Assembly: GCF_039392895.1 (NCBI RefSeq)
Contig: NZ_CP135027.1
Coordinates: 248,001-312,000, forward strand
From: Buchnera aphidicola (Mindarus keteleerifoliae)
GTDB lineage: Bacteria > Pseudomonadota > Gammaproteobacteria > Enterobacterales > Enterobacteriaceae
Length of the DNA stretch: 64,000 nt
Direction of reading: 5' to 3'
A program made the translations under genes and the position numbers. Shown here piece after piece: positions 48,758 to 58,881 of the stretch (position 1 is the stretch's first letter; each line of letters starts with the position of its first letter). The notes below the pieces were generated by a model. The model searched no databases. It was not told the origin of the DNA and saw only the letters and a list, made by a program, of their open reading frames with translations.

Positions 48758-49124
48758 AATCCATTTATTTTTTGCATTATTTAATTTCAAAAATAAATAA
48801 CTTAAGTAATTACTATTTTTTTTAAAATTGTTAAATAAAGAAATAAATTCTAATATTTTTGAGTTTTTATTTAACATAACTTTTATACATTAAATTTACT
48901 TTTTCTTAAAAAAAAATTTATTTCAATGCTAATATAAAAAATATATTCATTAAATAAAATTAAAAAATTATAAATACTGAACTTTTCATACTTTTAAAAA
49001 AGTAAATAATTTCACTAATATAAAACTTAATTTATATAAAGATATGTACATTAGTTCATGAATAAAATCTTTAAATATTATATGTAAATTCTTTTATAAA
49101 ATTTTAAAAAACAAAAAAATTTGT
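48758..49124. other. Left part of the eroded aspS-pykA region
   Basis: No feature recognised. By the E. coli map this would hold the beginning of mepM and znu genes, but no alignable translated stretch was found. It joins directly to the mepM remnant. Confidence 0.45.
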
Positions 49125-49910
49125 ATGTTTAAAACTATACGCAAGAAGAAAAACATTTTATTTTTCAAATATAAAATTTCTAAAAAAAATACGTTAAGAA
49201 AAAATTTTCCTAAAAATAATGTTTTTATTAAAAATATTTATGAAATTATACAGTCAAATAATAATTTAAATAATTTTAAAATAAGAAAAAAAAAATTGCT
49301 AAGAAATTAGATAATTAAATAAAAAAAATTTCTAAAATGGAATATTTTTAAATTACAAATTAAATTCTTTTTTAATTTTTTAAAAAATACAAAATAAAAA
49401 CTAAAAATTTTAGACATACGAATTTAATATAAAAATATTAATTGCTATTTAATAGATAAAATAAAAAAATTATTAGTAAAAAAAAGATTTTTTTTCTTTA
49501 AAATTAAATAATTTCTCTAGTTCTTAAAAAATATAGAAATTTATCTTCATTCAATTTAGATTAATTGTATTTAATCAAAAAAAAGATTCTTCCTCATAAA
49601 AAATTAATTTAAAAGTTTCTTTTAATACTTCAGTGTTTTCAGTAAATAATAAAGATATTTTAAAAGATAGACATTTAAAATCAGCTGGAAATTATATTTT
49701 AATATAACACAGAAAGATATTTTTAATTAGATATGTGCATTTAAAAAAATATTAATTAAATAAGGAAATAAAATAAATAAAGAAGATACGGTTATCCTTT
49801 CTGTTAGCACTAGAAATTCAACAAGTTCTCATTCATATTTTAAAATATAAATAAATAACATTTCAGTTAATTCAACATCAAAAAAAAAATTTATTAGACT
49901 TTCCTGCTAA
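49125..49910 (+). pseudogene. mepM: Decayed mepM/yebA (murein endopeptidase)
   Basis: Two parts of E. coli MepM can be read. The LysM domain is in an open frame from 49125: NIYEIIQSNNNLNNFKI (49233-49283) aligns with DITQLAAADKELRNLKI, and the alignment continues without gaps past the stop at 49308-49310 to FLKW opposite RLTW. The M23 peptidase domain follows at 49535-49910: RYVHLKKILIK (49729-49761) aligns with RYMHLRKILVK and VILSVSTRNSTSSH (49791-49832) with IALSGNTGRSTGPH. Several in-frame stops and a one-base deletion between the PH at 49592-49597 and 49627 destroy it. About 240 bases between the parts are missing. E. coli also has mepM beside pykA in the same convergent orientation. Confidence 0.88.
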
Positions 49911-50040
49911 AAAATAACAATTTATATTGTATATATGCAACTGAATTTAAAAAATGTAAAAAATAAATTTATAAAAAAATAATTTATTTTATTAAGAGTT
50001 AACTATATTAAAAAATATATTTAATTCTTAATAAAAAATG

Positions 50041-51483
50041 TTATTTTACTTTTAAAATTCTATTTGTATTTGTTTTTCCTGATTGATGCGATACATCTCC
50101 TTGTGTAATAATAACAAGATTACCTTTTCTTAAAAATCCTTTTTTACATAATAAATCTATAGCTTGATTGGAAGCATTTAATCCAGTTTCTGTGCTATTA
50201 AAATAAATTGGAATCACTCCTCTATATAAAGAAACTATTTTTAATGTTTTTATATTTCTTGACAATGCAAATATAGGTAATCCAGAAGTGATCCTTGATG
50301 TCATTAAAGATGTTTTCCCAGATTCTGTTATTGTAATAATAGCAGAAATTCCTATTAAATGATTAGCAGTATACATAGCCGACATTGCTACTGCTTCCTC
50401 TATATTAGTAAATTTTACGTCAAGACGATGTCTAGAAACGTTAATACTAGGTATTTTTTCTGCCCCCCGACAAACATTTGACATTTTTAATACTGTTTCT
50501 ACAGGATATTGTCCCGAAGCTGTTTCTGCTGATAGCATAACAGCATCACTTCCATCTAATACTGCATTAGCAACATCCATTACTTCTGCACGAGTTGGAG
50601 TTGGATTTGATATCATTGATTCCATCATTTGCGTAGCCGTAATAACAATTTTATTTAATTGACGAGCTCTTCGAATTAATGTTTTTTGTACTCCTACTAA
50701 TTCTGGATCGCCTATTTCAACCCCTAAATCTCCTCTAGCTACCATAATAACATCTGAACATGTTATAATATCTTCTATAATTTTTATATCAGAAACTACT
50801 TCTGCCCTTTCAATTTTTGCTATAATCTTTGCATCGCTCCCTGCTTTGGCTGCTAACTTTTTTGCTAAGATTATATCTTTTGAAGATCTTGGAAAAGAAA
50901 TCGCTAAATAATCAATTCCTATTCTTGCCGCTAACTTAATATCGAGTTTATCTTTTTTTGTTAATGCTTTTGCTGAAAGTCCTCCTCCTAATTTATTAAT
51001 ACCTTTATTATTAGAAAGATATCCTCCTATCATTACTTTAGTAAATATTTTTCTTTTAACTATTTTTAAAACTTTTAATTGGATTTTTCCATCATCTAAT
51101 AATAAAATATCTTCTGGTAATAAATCCAAAGGTAAATCATAATAATCTATGCCTACTGATTTCAAATCTCCTTCGTTTTTTGGTAAATCTGAATCTAAAA
51201 TGAAAGAATCATTAAAAGATAATAATATCTTATTTTGTTTAAATTTAGAAATTCTGATTTTAGGTCCTTGCAAATCCCCTAATAAAGGTACATATAAACC
51301 TAATTTTTTAATTAAAAAATTAGCTTTTTCAGCTCTTAATATATGATCTTTACTACTTCCATGAGAAAAATTTAACCTTAACATATTAGCTCCAGCTAAT
51401 AATACTTTTTCTAAAATTTTTTCATTATCTGTGGATGGTCCCAAAGTAATAACTATTTTAGTTCTTCTCATTCTTTTTGGCAT
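50041..51483 (-). CDS. pykA: Pyruvate kinase II
   Basis: Last glycolytic step, PEP plus ADP to pyruvate plus ATP. The 480 residues equal E. coli PykA and the start ([18 protein letters not shown]) is of the PykA, not PykF, type. The substrate and metal region [39 protein letters not shown] and [39 protein letters not shown] are intact, followed by the allosteric C domain. It is divergent from zwf, as in E. coli. Confidence 0.98.
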   Translation of the reverse strand: MPKRMRRTKIVITLGPSTDNEKILEKVLLAGANMLRLNFSHGSSKDHILRAEKANFLIKKLGLYVPLLGDLQGPKIRISKFKQNKILLSFNDSFILDSDLPKNEGDLKSVGIDYYDLPLDLLPEDILLLDDGKIQLKVLKIVKRKIFTKVMIGGYLSNNKGINKLGGGLSAKALTKKDKLDIKLAARIGIDYLAISFPRSSKDIILAKKLAAKAGSDAKIIAKIERAEVVSDIKIIEDIITCSDVIMVARGDLGVEIGDPELVGVQKTLIRRARQLNKIVITATQMMESMISNPTPTRAEVMDVANAVLDGSDAVMLSAETASGQYPVETVLKMSNVCRGAEKIPSINVSRHRLDVKFTNIEEAVAMSAMYTANHLIGISAIITITESGKTSLMTSRITSGLPIFALSRNIKTLKIVSLYRGVIPIYFNSTETGLNASNQAIDLLCKKGFLRKGNLVIITQGDVSHQSGKTNTNRILKVK

Positions 51484-51828
51484 TATAATCTCATTATTCT
51501 CGACTAATTTAATCTTTAAATAACTAAAATATTTTTATTAAAAATAAATATAAATATATTTTAAAAAAATACATTACAATATATAGTACACATTAAATTA
51601 GTATATATCTATATCTTTTAAAAACTTACAAAAACAAAAAATAAAAATTTAATAAAAAGTAAATAGATTTAATGAAAATTACTTTCAAGATAATTTAAAC
51701 TATATAATAGTATGATTAAACTATTTATTAAATAATATTTAAAAAACAAAATTCATTTGTTCATAAATTTAATTTATTACAGATTTTAAAATTAAAAAAT
51801 AAATTTCATCTAAATACAAGGTTAAAAT
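51484..51828. other. 345-base divergent spacer pykA-zwf
   Basis: No gene. E. coli has the regulator gene hexR here; no remnant of it is recognised. TATAAT at 51703-51708 could be a -10 box for zwf, without a convincing -35 box. The 3' end (ACAAGGTTAAAAT) gives zwf a ribosome binding site. Confidence 0.5.
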
Positions 51829-53298
51829 ATGCACATAGAAAAAAAAGAAAAATTATATGATTTAGTAATTTTTGGTGCCAAAGGAGATCTTACTATAAGA
51901 AAATTATTACCATCTTTATATAAATTAGAAAAAAATGAAAAAATTTTTAAAAACACAAGAATTATAGGAATAGGAAGAGCAAACTGGAATAGAATTGAAT
52001 ATTTTAAAATTGTGAAAAAAGCATTGATAAATTATTTACATTTTCCTTTAGAAAAAAAAGTTTGGAAACTATTTAAATCCAGAATTTTTTTTTATAATTT
52101 GGACATAAATGAAAATGTTTGTTTTGAACAATTGAAGAAAATTTTAAACCCTACTGAAAATATTACAATTTATTATCTGGCAATGCCAGCTAATACATTT
52201 GAAACAGTTTGCAAAGGACTAAACTTTTTTAATTTAAATGGAAAAAATACTAGGATAGTTATAGAAAAACCTATAGGAGATTCTTTTAAAAGTTCTGAAA
52301 TTATCAATAAAAAAATAAATACATATTTTAAAGAATCTCAAATATTTAGAATAGATCATTATTTAGGAAAAGAAACTATATTAAATTTATTATCATTGAG
52401 ATTTGCAAACACATTATTCTTCAATAACTGGAGTAATAAAATTATCGATCATATTCAAATTACTGTTTCGGAAGAAGTTGGTATAGAAGGAAGATGGAAA
52501 TATTTTGAAAAAACTGGTCAAATAAAAGATATGGTTCAAAATCATTTATTACAAATATTATCAATTATTGCTATGTCTCCTCCAAAAAGTTTGAATGCAA
52601 ATGATATAAGAAATGAAAAAGTGAAAGTTTTACAATCTTTACGTCTTATAAATCGGCAAAATATATTAAAAAATACAGTTTTAGGACAGTATTCTTTTGG
52701 AATGATTAATGGAAAAAAAATTAAATCTTATTTAAATGAAGAGGGAATAAAAAAAAACAGCTGTACTGAAACTTTTGTTGCCATACGAACAAAAATTGAT
52801 AATTTTCGTTGGAAAGGAGTTTCTTTTTATTTAAGAACAGGAAAAAGATTGCCTAAAAAATGCTCAAAAATAGTAATTTATTTTAAAAAAATGCCTATTA
52901 ACTTATTTAATCATTCTTGTATAAATATTCCTCAAAATAAATTAACTATTCATTTAGAGCCTAATGAAGGAATAGATTTTCAAATAATTAACAAGATTCC
53001 TGGTTTGCAACCTAAATACTTATTAGATACTGTTAAGTTGAATTTTAATTACTCAAAAACTTTTTCTAAAAATTCTCTATCAGATGCTTATGAACGATTA
53101 TTATTGGAAAGTATGACGGGAAATCAAGCTTTGTTTGTTAGTCATAAAGAAATTAAAGCTTCTTGGAAATGGATAGATGCAATAACTAAATCTTGGTTAT
53201 CTACTAATCAAACTCCTATTTTATATAAAGCAGGAACATGGGGGCCAGAAAAAGAATCAAATGAATTAATTAATCAAGACAATCAAAATTGGGATTAA
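51829..53298 (+). CDS. zwf: Glucose-6-phosphate 1-dehydrogenase
   Basis: Oxidises glucose 6-phosphate to 6-phosphogluconolactone with NADP, the entry to the pentose phosphate pathway and a main source of NADPH. The 489 residues compare with 491 in E. coli. The coenzyme loop is FGAKGDLTIRKLLPSLY near residue 15, the substrate-binding motif with the catalytic His is RIDHYLGKET near residue 176, and IQITVSEEVGIEGR follows. Pgl for the next step is at 21654-22649. AAGG lies 6 bases before the ATG. Confidence 0.97.
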   Translation: MHIEKKEKLYDLVIFGAKGDLTIRKLLPSLYKLEKNEKIFKNTRIIGIGRANWNRIEYFKIVKKALINYLHFPLEKKVWKLFKSRIFFYNLDINENVCFEQLKKILNPTENITIYYLAMPANTFETVCKGLNFFNLNGKNTRIVIEKPIGDSFKSSEIINKKINTYFKESQIFRIDHYLGKETILNLLSLRFANTLFFNNWSNKIIDHIQITVSEEVGIEGRWKYFEKTGQIKDMVQNHLLQILSIIAMSPPKSLNANDIRNEKVKVLQSLRLINRQNILKNTVLGQYSFGMINGKKIKSYLNEEGIKKNSCTETFVAIRTKIDNFRWKGVSFYLRTGKRLPKKCSKIVIYFKKMPINLFNHSCINIPQNKLTIHLEPNEGIDFQIINKIPGLQPKYLLDTVKLNFNYSKTFSKNSLSDAYERLLLESMTGNQALFVSHKEIKASWKWIDAITKSWLSTNQTPILYKAGTWGPEKESNELINQDNQNWD

Positions 53299-53416
53299 TT
53301 AAAAAATAAAAAATAATTTATTAATAAAAATTGAAAGAATACAAATTCTATGTAAATATTAAATTAATAATATATTTTTTTTATTTTTAAAAACAAGGGA
53401 GAATACATAAAAAATT

Positions 53417-54289
53417 ATGATGAGAATTATTCTTTTTTTGTTTACTAACCTAGCTGTAGTAATAGTATTCGGAGTCGTTCTAACATTAACAGGAATTAAG
53501 ACAAATAGTCTTTATACTTTGTTAGTTATGTCAATCTTATTTGGTTTTGGAGGATCTCTAATATCATTATTAATGTCTAAATGGATTGCTTTAAATTCGG
53601 TTAGTGGGAAGATATTATCGATTCCTTTAAATGAGCAAGAAAAATGGTTATTTCGAATCGTTGAAGATCAATCTTCTTTGTTAAATATTAAAGTTCCTAA
53701 AATAGCAATATATCCCTCTTCTGATATCAATGCATTTGCTACTGGTCCACATAAAAATTCATCTTTAATAGCAGTTTCTTTAGGATTGTTAAAAAATATG
53801 AACAAAGAAGAAACAGAAGCGGTTATAGCACATGAAATGACGCACATTAAAAACGGAGATATGGTTACCATGACTTTAATACAAGGAGTCATTAACACCT
53901 TCGTAATCTTCATTTCTCGTGTTATAGCTAATATAGTTACTAGTTTTTTTAGTAATAAAGATGAAAATAGATATTCTAATAATTCTATGACTTACTTTTT
54001 AATTTCTGGAATGTTAGAACTTATTTTTGGAATTTTAGCTAGTTTAATTACTATGTGGTTTTCTAGATATAGAGAATTTTATGCTGATGCAGGATCTGCT
54101 AAATTGGTAGGAAGAAAAAAAATGATTGCTGCTCTAAAAAAAATAAAAACAAGTTATGAACCTACAGAAGATAATAGTATTATAGCTTTTTGCATTAATG
54201 GAAAATCTCATTCTTTTCTTAATTTATTTATGTCTCATCCTCCAATAGATCAACGTATCATCGCATTATATAATAAAAAATATATGTAA
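53417..54289 (+). CDS. htpX: Membrane protease HtpX
   Basis: Zinc metalloprotease of the inner membrane that degrades misfolded membrane proteins together with FtsH. The 290 residues match E. coli HtpX (293). Two N-terminal helices (residues about 5-25 and 35-55) precede the HEMTH zinc site near residue 140; two further helices follow and the third ligand Glu is in [18 protein letters not shown]. The ATG-ATG start copies E. coli (MMRI). Confidence 0.96.
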   Translation: MMRIILFLFTNLAVVIVFGVVLTLTGIKTNSLYTLLVMSILFGFGGSLISLLMSKWIALNSVSGKILSIPLNEQEKWLFRIVEDQSSLLNIKVPKIAIYPSSDINAFATGPHKNSSLIAVSLGLLKNMNKEETEAVIAHEMTHIKNGDMVTMTLIQGVINTFVIFISRVIANIVTSFFSNKDENRYSNNSMTYFLISGMLELIFGILASLITMWFSRYREFYADAGSAKLVGRKKMIAALKKIKTSYEPTEDNSIIAFCINGKSHSFLNLFMSHPPIDQRIIALYNKKYM

Positions 54290-54293
54290 TTTC

Positions 54294-54344
54294 AAAAATA
54301 AAAGAGAATATAAATTCTAAAAAAAATAATTCTCTTTTATTTTT
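54294..54344 (+). terminator. Intrinsic terminator after htpX
   Basis: Perfect 16-base inverted repeat AAAAATAAAAGAGAAT (54294-54309) and ATTCTCTTTTATTTTT (54329-54344), loop of 19 bases, 5 bases after the htpX stop and ending in T-rich sequence. Confidence 0.7.
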
Positions 54345-54532
54345 AATAATTCATTATCTAATAAACAAAAAAAATAATGATTTTATCAAATTTTTAAAAA
54401 ATTATTTTTAATAACTATTTAAAAAAATGCTTAATATGAATATATGTTAATTTAAAACTTAATTTTAAAATTAAACATTTAAAATGGAATAAGCATATAT
54501 TTTATTGTTTTACTTTCTTACGGAGTTTAAAA

Positions 54533-56125
54533 ATGGAGTTTTTTTTAGACCCATCTACATGGATAGGTCTACTTACCTTAATTACATTAGAAGTAGTACT
54601 TGGAATTGATAATTTAGTTTTTATTGCTATTTTAACTAAAAAATTACCTCCTTCACAACGTGATAAAGCAAGAATAATAGGGTTAAGTTTAGCCTTGTTA
54701 ATGAGGTTAAACTTATTACTATTGATATCTTGGATAGTAACCTTAACAACTCCTATTATACAAACTAAATATTTTGTTTTGTCAGGGCGAGATTTACTCT
54801 TATTATCAGGAGGATTGTTTTTGATCTTTAAAGCTACAATTGAATTGCATGAAAGATTAGAAAATTATCCTGAAAATAACTCTAGTAATAAAAATTATGC
54901 TAGTTTATGGGCTGTAATAATACAAATTATAGTTTTAGATGCTGTTTTTTCATTAGATGCTATTGTTACTGCAGTTGGAATAGTTAATAATTTACCGATT
55001 ATGATGACAGCAGTAATTATCTCAATGACAATAATGTCATTCGCATCTAAATTTTTAACGAATTACATTAATCATCATCAAAGCGTAATTTTACTTTGTC
55101 TTAGTTTTTTATTGATGATAGGATTTAATTTAGTAGCTGGGGCATTTCAAATACATATTCCAAAAGGATATATCTATGCTACTATAGGATTTTCTATAAT
55201 GATAGAATTATTTAATCAAATTTCATATAATAACTTTATTAAAAATCAATCTCGTCGTTCTATGCGTCAAAGAACTGCAGAAGCAATTTTACGATTAATG
55301 ATAAAAGAAAATCCAGAAGAAAAAAATAATTTACCCGAAAAAACGGATAAAAATAACTTAAAAATAAATTTTTCAAATACGAACTTATCTGAAACTTTTA
55401 AAGAAGAAGAAAGATATATGATGAATGGTGTTTTAACATTAGGAATGAGATCAATCAAAAGTATGATGACTCCAAGAGGAGAAATTTCTTGGGTAAACTT
55501 AGAAAAAAGTATAAATGAAATTAGATGTCAATTATTGGCTACTCCTCATAGCTTATTTCCTGTATGTAAAGGAGAACTAGATGAAATTATAGGGGTAGTT
55601 AGAGCTAAAGAATTATTGTTTGAAATAGAAAAAAAAATGAATCTAATTGAATTTTCTTCTAAAAATCCTCCCATTATCATACCAGATACACTAGATCCCA
55701 TTAATTTATTAAAAGTATTGAGAAAATCTAAAGGAAAATTAGCCATCATTACTAATGAATTTGGAGTTGTGCAAGGATTAATTACTCCTTTAGACATTTT
55801 AGAAGCTATTGCAGGAGAATTTCCAGATGAAGATGAAACTCCAGAAATAATTTCTGAAAATGATAGTTGGCTTGTAAAAGGAGGAACCGATTTACATTCT
55901 TTAGAACAATTATTAAATACTAAAGAATTAATCAAAAAAGAAGAAAATCATGTTTCATTGGCAGGATTGTTGATATCTCAAAAAGGACAATTGCCCTCTC
56001 CAGGAGAAATTATTTCTATACCTCCTTTTCAATTTCATATAATTGAAGCAACAGAATATCGAATTAATTTAGTAAGAATTAAAAAAAATGTTATTTCTAA
56101 AAAAGAAAAATTATTTCAAAAATAA
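54533..56125 (+). CDS. yoaE: TerC-family membrane protein with CBS and CorC domains (YoaE)
   Basis: Inner membrane protein, probably connected with metal ion export, exact role unproven. The 530 residues (518 in E. coli YoaE) show a TerC domain with about seven helices (residues 1-235; [25 protein letters not shown] and [21 protein letters not shown] carry the acidic family motifs), then a linker rich in Glu and Asn, two CBS repeats (about 300-425; [12 protein letters not shown]) and a C-terminal CorC/HlyC domain (about 440-520). One of the few membrane proteins retained; no frameshift. Confidence 0.93.
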   Translation: MEFFLDPSTWIGLLTLITLEVVLGIDNLVFIAILTKKLPPSQRDKARIIGLSLALLMRLNLLLLISWIVTLTTPIIQTKYFVLSGRDLLLLSGGLFLIFKATIELHERLENYPENNSSNKNYASLWAVIIQIIVLDAVFSLDAIVTAVGIVNNLPIMMTAVIISMTIMSFASKFLTNYINHHQSVILLCLSFLLMIGFNLVAGAFQIHIPKGYIYATIGFSIMIELFNQISYNNFIKNQSRRSMRQRTAEAILRLMIKENPEEKNNLPEKTDKNNLKINFSNTNLSETFKEEERYMMNGVLTLGMRSIKSMMTPRGEISWVNLEKSINEIRCQLLATPHSLFPVCKGELDEIIGVVRAKELLFEIEKKMNLIEFSSKNPPIIIPDTLDPINLLKVLRKSKGKLAIITNEFGVVQGLITPLDILEAIAGEFPDEDETPEIISENDSWLVKGGTDLHSLEQLLNTKELIKKEENHVSLAGLLISQKGQLPSPGEIISIPPFQFHIIEATEYRINLVRIKKNVISKKEKLFQK

Positions 56126-56213
56126 AATCGATAAATTAATAATTATTTTTTGACATAGTTGAAAAAAAATATATTTAGTATACCTTATATAAAAAAATAT
56201 TTTTAAGTGAAAA

Positions 56214-56879
56214 ATGAATAAAACGATATTATCTATAGATGCTTCTTGTGCTGTTTGTTCAATAGCTTTATTATATAATAAAAAAATAAGCTCTACTTTT
56301 GAAAAAAATAAGAAAAACCAGACAAAAAAGATTTTAATCATGATTAGTAAAATTTTTAAATCTAGAAAAATTTCTTTAAAATTAGTAGATGCTATTACGT
56401 TTACAATAGGTCCTGGAAATTTTACAGGAATTCGAGCAGCTATAAATGTAGCTCAAAGTCTTGCATTAGGAACAAATATTAAATTGTTTCCACTTTCAAC
56501 TTTAGTTGTTATAGCTGAACAAGCTTGGAGAAAACTAAATTTGAATAAAGTATTAGTTTTATTAAATGCCAATAATAATCAAGTATATTGGGGAAAATAC
56601 ATTAGAAATAATGAAGGAATTTGGGAAAAAATTAAAAAGGAAAATTTAATTACAAAATCCGAACTAAGCAAAAAAATCAATTTTCTAAATAATAGTTGGA
56701 CAATTGTAGGAAATTTTCGGAATGAATTCTTCCTTAATTCTAAAATTAAAATTAACAAAAAAATATTTTTTTCGAAAGCTATAGACGCAATATATTGCAC
56801 CCAATTAAATATCAATAAAAATAAAAATAGCAATATTAAAAAAATTTTTCCTAATTATTTAAATTCATTAGGATTATAA
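56214..56879 (+). CDS. tsaB: tRNA t6A37 threonylcarbamoyltransferase complex subunit TsaB
   Basis: Partner of TsaD and TsaE in forming threonylcarbamoyl-adenosine at position 37 of ANN-decoding tRNAs. The 221 residues (231 in E. coli YeaZ) begin with the ASKHA motif ILSIDASCAVCSIALLY and include VDAITFTIGPGNFTGIRAAINVAQSLALG (residues about 58-86). The C-terminal half is diverged, which is usual. It is convergent with minE, 17 bases apart. Confidence 0.93.
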   Translation: MNKTILSIDASCAVCSIALLYNKKISSTFEKNKKNQTKKILIMISKIFKSRKISLKLVDAITFTIGPGNFTGIRAAINVAQSLALGTNIKLFPLSTLVVIAEQAWRKLNLNKVLVLLNANNNQVYWGKYIRNNEGIWEKIKKENLITKSELSKKINFLNNSWTIVGNFRNEFFLNSKIKINKKIFFSKAIDAIYCTQLNINKNKNSNIKKIFPNYLNSLGL

Positions 56880-56896
56880 TGATTTTATGAAAATTG

Positions 56897-57148
56897 TTAT
56901 TTTGAAAAAAATATGTTTAATTCTAAAATTGAAAGATTTCTATTTTTAGAATTTATCTTTATTTGTATCATTTTAGGCTTTATTTTAGTGTGTTTGTAAA
57001 CAACTTGATATATTTCATTTTTTAATCCTGGAAAATAGTCAGAAATCTGATTAATTTTTTTTTGTTCGGATATTATGATCTTTAATCTTTTTTTAGCAAT
57101 ATGGGCAGTATTATTTTTTCTAAATGTAAAAAAATTTAATATTGTCAT
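56897..57148 (-). CDS. minE: Cell division topological specificity factor MinE
   Basis: Stimulates MinD ATPase and drives Min oscillation, confining division inhibition to the poles. The 83 residues (88 in E. coli) keep the membrane-anchoring and anti-MinCD segment (MTILNFFTFRKNNTAHIAKKRLKIII) and the dimerisation region ending in LSILELNI. The last few residues are missing. It follows minD by 4 bases. Confidence 0.95.
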   Translation of the reverse strand: MTILNFFTFRKNNTAHIAKKRLKIIISEQKKINQISDYFPGLKNEIYQVVYKHTKIKPKMIQIKINSKNRNLSILELNIFFSK

Positions 57149-57152
57149 ATTT

Positions 57153-57965
57153 TTATCTCCTAAATAAACGTTGAAAAAAACTTTTTCTTTCTTCTTTTAT
57201 AAACCTTAATGGTATCTTATTTCCTAACAATCGATTTACTGTATCAGAATAAGCTTGACCTGCTATTGAATTTAAATCTAAAATTATAGGGATACCTTTG
57301 TTAGAAGCTTTCAATACAGATAAATCTTCTGGTATTACTCCTATAAGTTGAATTTTAAGAATATCTAAAACATCTTCTACACTTAACATTTCTCCTTCAT
57401 TTACTCTAGAAACATTGTATCTTGTTAATAATAGATATTCTTTTATGGGATTTTGATTTGTTTTCGCTTTATATGATTTAGATGAGATTATTCCTAAAAT
57501 TCTATCCGAATCTCGCACAGAAGAAACTTCTGGATTTGTTGTTACTATAGCTTCATCAGCAAAATAAATAGCTAATAAAGCTCCTGTTTCAATCCCTGCA
57601 GGAGAATCGCATATGATGAAATCAAATTTCATTTTTATTAAATTTTTTAAAACTTTGCAAACTCCATCGTATGTCAAAGACTCTTTGTCCCTTGTTTGAG
57701 AAGCAGGCAAAATATATAAATTTTTTGTATGTTTATCTCTTATTAAAGCCTGATTTAATGTAATATTATCATTTATAACGTTTATAAAATCATATACTAC
57801 TCTTCTTTCACATCCCATAATTAAATCAAGATTTCTAAGCCCAATATCAAAATCAATAACTACAGTTTTTTTTCCTTTTTTTGCTAATCCTGTAGCTATT
57901 GCAGCACTAGAAGTAGTTTTTCCTACACCTCCCTTTCCCGATGTCACTACAATTATTCGAGACAT
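57153..57965 (-). CDS. minD: Septum site-determining ATPase MinD
   Basis: Membrane-associated ATPase that recruits MinC. ATG 57965 gives MSRIIVVTSGKGGVGKTTSS and 270 residues, the E. coli length; AGGA lies 9 bases upstream, and an in-frame ATG 21 bases upstream is less likely. The deviant Walker A motif KGGVGKTT, Walker B VIDFDIGLRNLDLIMG and CDSPAGIETGA are intact. The C-terminal amphipathic helix (EERKSFFQRLFRR) for membrane binding is present. Confidence 0.98.
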   Translation of the reverse strand: MSRIIVVTSGKGGVGKTTSSAAIATGLAKKGKKTVVIDFDIGLRNLDLIMGCERRVVYDFINVINDNITLNQALIRDKHTKNLYILPASQTRDKESLTYDGVCKVLKNLIKMKFDFIICDSPAGIETGALLAIYFADEAIVTTNPEVSSVRDSDRILGIISSKSYKAKTNQNPIKEYLLLTRYNVSRVNEGEMLSVEDVLDILKIQLIGVIPEDLSVLKASNKGIPIILDLNSIAGQAYSDTVNRLLGNKIPLRFIKEERKSFFQRLFRR

Positions 57966-57997
57966 ATACATTTTCCTTTTATACATAAATTATATGA

Positions 57998-58695
57998 TCA
58001 TATTTCGTTTAATTCCAAAATTCCATTTCTTAAAAAAATATCTACTGTTTTTCCTATAAAATTTTTTGGAATTTGCTCCATCACCATATATTCCCCAGAA
58101 ATAGAAATTAATTCTGAACGTAAATTTAAACAAAAAATATGAGAAGAAATATCTCCCTTTGCACCAGCCAATGCTCTACCTCTCATTGTTCCATATACAT
58201 GAATATTTCCATTAGCTATTAATTCCGAACCAGCATTAACATTATTTATAATTATTAAATCGCCTTCAGGAGCATATATTTTTTGTCCTGCTCGAACTGG
58301 AAACTTAATTACTTTAGATTTTTGAATGGACTTATTTATAAAAGTAGTTTTTTTTTATTAATATTATCTAAAAATAAATCAGTATTTTTTTTTCTTTCCA
58401 AAAAAATCGGAATTTTTTCTTTTTTATTTTCTATTTTAATCCAATTGCTAGTGGTGCCGATTACCCCCACCATTAATATTCCTATATTAAATAATTTTCT
58501 TTTCAATTTTTTTAAATCAATTTTTTTTTTTAAATAAGATATGTTTACTATTAAAGGAGTGTTTTGAAAAAAAATAGAATATTTACTCATTTTTTCATAT
58601 AACGAACTTAAAATTTTTTCCATTTTATTACTAAATAAATAAAGTACCAATATCGTAAAAGAATTACTTTTTAATTTAATAGGATTTTTTTTCAT
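57998..58695 (-). pseudogene. minC: minC, frameshifted in a poly(A) run, possibly rescued by slippage
   Basis: FtsZ polymerisation inhibitor. The first part (58695 to 58336) encodes the N-terminal domain, beginning MKKNPIKLKSNSFTILVLYL, and then runs to a stop. From just past nine A (plus-strand T at 58348-58356) a second frame continues TTFINKSIQKSKVIKFPVRAG through YAPEGDLIIINNVNAGSELIANG to MRGRALAGAKGD and the end at 57998, the complete C-terminal domain. Total span plus one base gives 232 residues (231 in E. coli). One extra A in the mRNA restores the frame. Both halves are otherwise well conserved, so a functional product through RNA polymerase slippage is likely. Marked pseudogene only because the DNA frame is broken. 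Confidence 0.93.
58348..58356 (-). repeat. Nine-A tract at the minC frameshift
   Basis: Nine consecutive A on the coding strand (T on the plus strand) at exactly the point where the minC frame changes. Ten A would keep the frame open through the gene. Confidence 0.9.
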
Positions 58696-58881
58696 ATTTT
58701 ATATTGTTTAGAATACTTAAATAAAATGCAACTTATATAGTTATACATAAATTTTCATATAAAATACAGATTTTTTATTTAATTAACTAATTAAATTTCA
58801 TCTATAAAAAATAAAAAATTATTTAAAATAATTAAAATTAATATAAAGTAAATTTATATAAATATAAAAATTAATATCAGT

